DNA from: Pseudonocardiaceae bacterium
Lineage (GTDB): Bacteria; Actinomycetota; Actinomycetes; Mycobacteriales; Pseudonocardiaceae
Assembly (NCBI GenBank): GCA_009377865.1
Contig: WHTH01000008.1
Location: 27,827 to 91,826 of the forward strand
DNA: 64,000 bases
Direction: 5' to 3'
A program made the translations under genes and the position numbers. Below, in pieces: positions 63,492-64,000 of this stretch. Numbering within the stretch: the stretch's first letter is position 1; each line of letters starts with the position of its first letter. The notes below the pieces were generated by a model. It was not told where the DNA came from. It saw nothing but the letters and a program-made list of their open reading frames with translations, and searched no databases.

Positions 63492-64000
63492 ATGGGTCTG
63501 GAAGAGAAGCTCCCCAGCGGGATCCTGCTGACCAGCGTGGAGAAGCTGGTCAACTGGACCCGCAAGTCGTCGCTGTGGCCCGCGACGTTCGGGCTCGCCT
63601 GCTGCGCCATCGAGATGATGACGACCGGCGGGCCCCGTTACGACCTCGGCCGGTTCGGTATGGAGGTGTTCCGCGCCTCACCGCGGCAGGCCGACCTGAT
63701 GATCGTCGCCGGTCGGGTGAGTAACAAGATGGCCCCGGTGCTGCGGCAGATCTACGACCAGATGCCCGAGCCCCGCTGGGTGCTCTCCATGGGCGTCTGC
63801 GCCTCGTCCGGTGGCATGTTCAACAACTACGCGATCGTGCAGGGCGTCGACCACGTCGTCCCGGTGGACATGTACGTGCCGGGTTGCCCGCCGAGGCCGG
63901 AGATGCTGCTCGACGGCATCCTCAAGCTGCACGCCAAGATCATGGACGAGCCGCTCGGGCCGAAGCGCGCCGCACTGGCCGCCGAGCAGGGCAAGCGCAC
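63492..64000 (+). CDS. nuoB: NADH-quinone oxidoreductase subunit B (cut by window edge)
   Basis: The first 169 residues of NuoB are present. The cysteines for the terminal 4Fe-4S cluster N2 are all in view: tandem CC in [11 protein letters not shown], the single C in MGVCASSGG, and C in [10 protein letters not shown]. This subunit passes electrons to menaquinone. [19 protein letters not shown] is the usual actinobacterial N terminus. The frame is open to the window end; the complete protein is about 180-190 residues. Confidence 0.95.
   Translation, partial: MGLEEKLPSGILLTSVEKLVNWTRKSSLWPATFGLACCAIEMMTTGGPRYDLGRFGMEVFRASPRQADLMIVAGRVSNKMAPVLRQIYDQMPEPRWVLSMGVCASSGGMFNNYAIVQGVDHVVPVDMYVPGCPPRPEMLLDGILKLHAKIMDEPLGPKRAALAAEQGKR

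Overview
The window is chromosomal DNA from a very GC-rich, mycothiol-making, menaquinone-using actinobacterium. Family-level features such as a BldC regulator, a BldN-like sigma factor, menJ running into nuo, and many GTG starts suggest Pseudonocardiales; this assignment is inference. Gene order follows the Mycobacterium tuberculosis segment Rv0486 to Rv0561c closely: mshA, YbjN gene, gpm, senX3-regX3, ppx, proC, the HTH gene, bS22, epimerase, acyltransferase, serB1-like gene, glutaredoxin, hemA-C-D-B-L, resA/ccdA/resB/ccsA, MinD gene, menA, menE, menB, menD, menF, mgtA, menG, menJ. Here it runs into nuoA-nuoB. I see no rRNA, tRNA, CRISPR array, insertion sequence or prophage.

Layout: 1-4.5 kb holds one-carbon folate genes (fhs end, fchA), a small type VII secretion-like remnant, a class I aldolase and a two-component system. 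4.5-12.3 kb holds an SDR, mshA, the YbjN gene, a repeat-bearing spacer with two truncated genes, an MscS channel, phosphoglycerate mutase and senX3-regX3. 12.3-21.4 kb holds a tandem pair of related membrane proteins, Ppx/GppA, an isomerase, a thioesterase with a possible upstream mini-ORF, proC, an excisionase-type HTH protein, bS22, an epimerase and an acyltransferase. 21.4-29.1 kb holds a HAD phosphatase, a DUF5667 protein with its BldN-like ECF sigma factor, an acyl-CoA ligase, glutaredoxin, a sulfite-oxidase-type molybdoenzyme and a fasciclin lipoprotein.

29.1-44.1 kb is the respiratory cofactor block: rex-hemA-hemC-hemD-hemB, three small membrane genes, hemL, a phosphatase, and the System II cytochrome c genes (tlpA/resA, ccdA, resB, ccsA). 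A heavily frameshifted membrane gene lies antisense between tlpA and ccdA. 44.1-64 kb holds an orphan MinD-like ATPase, bldC, two CBS-pair proteins, the complete late menaquinone pathway (menA, B, D, E, F, G, J), an M1 aminopeptidase lipoprotein, two GT4 glycosyltransferases, and the start of the nuo operon. Taken together, heme, cytochrome c, menaquinone and Complex I genes lie around a Rex repressor whose own promoter carries a candidate Rex operator. This makes a NADH-responsive respiratory supercluster plausible.

Two sequence-level themes recur. First, at least thirteen starts, including menA, menB, menF, menG, senX3 and ccdA, sit 6-8 bases after a TANNNT hexamer with no Shine-Dalgarno, the signature of leaderless mRNAs. 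Second, several genes are decayed or truncated (positions 1263, 7655, 9186, 26892, 38848-40549, 52495), and short tandem duplications repeatedly span stop codons. A palindromic intergenic repeat built around a GGTTCC core appears at three places.
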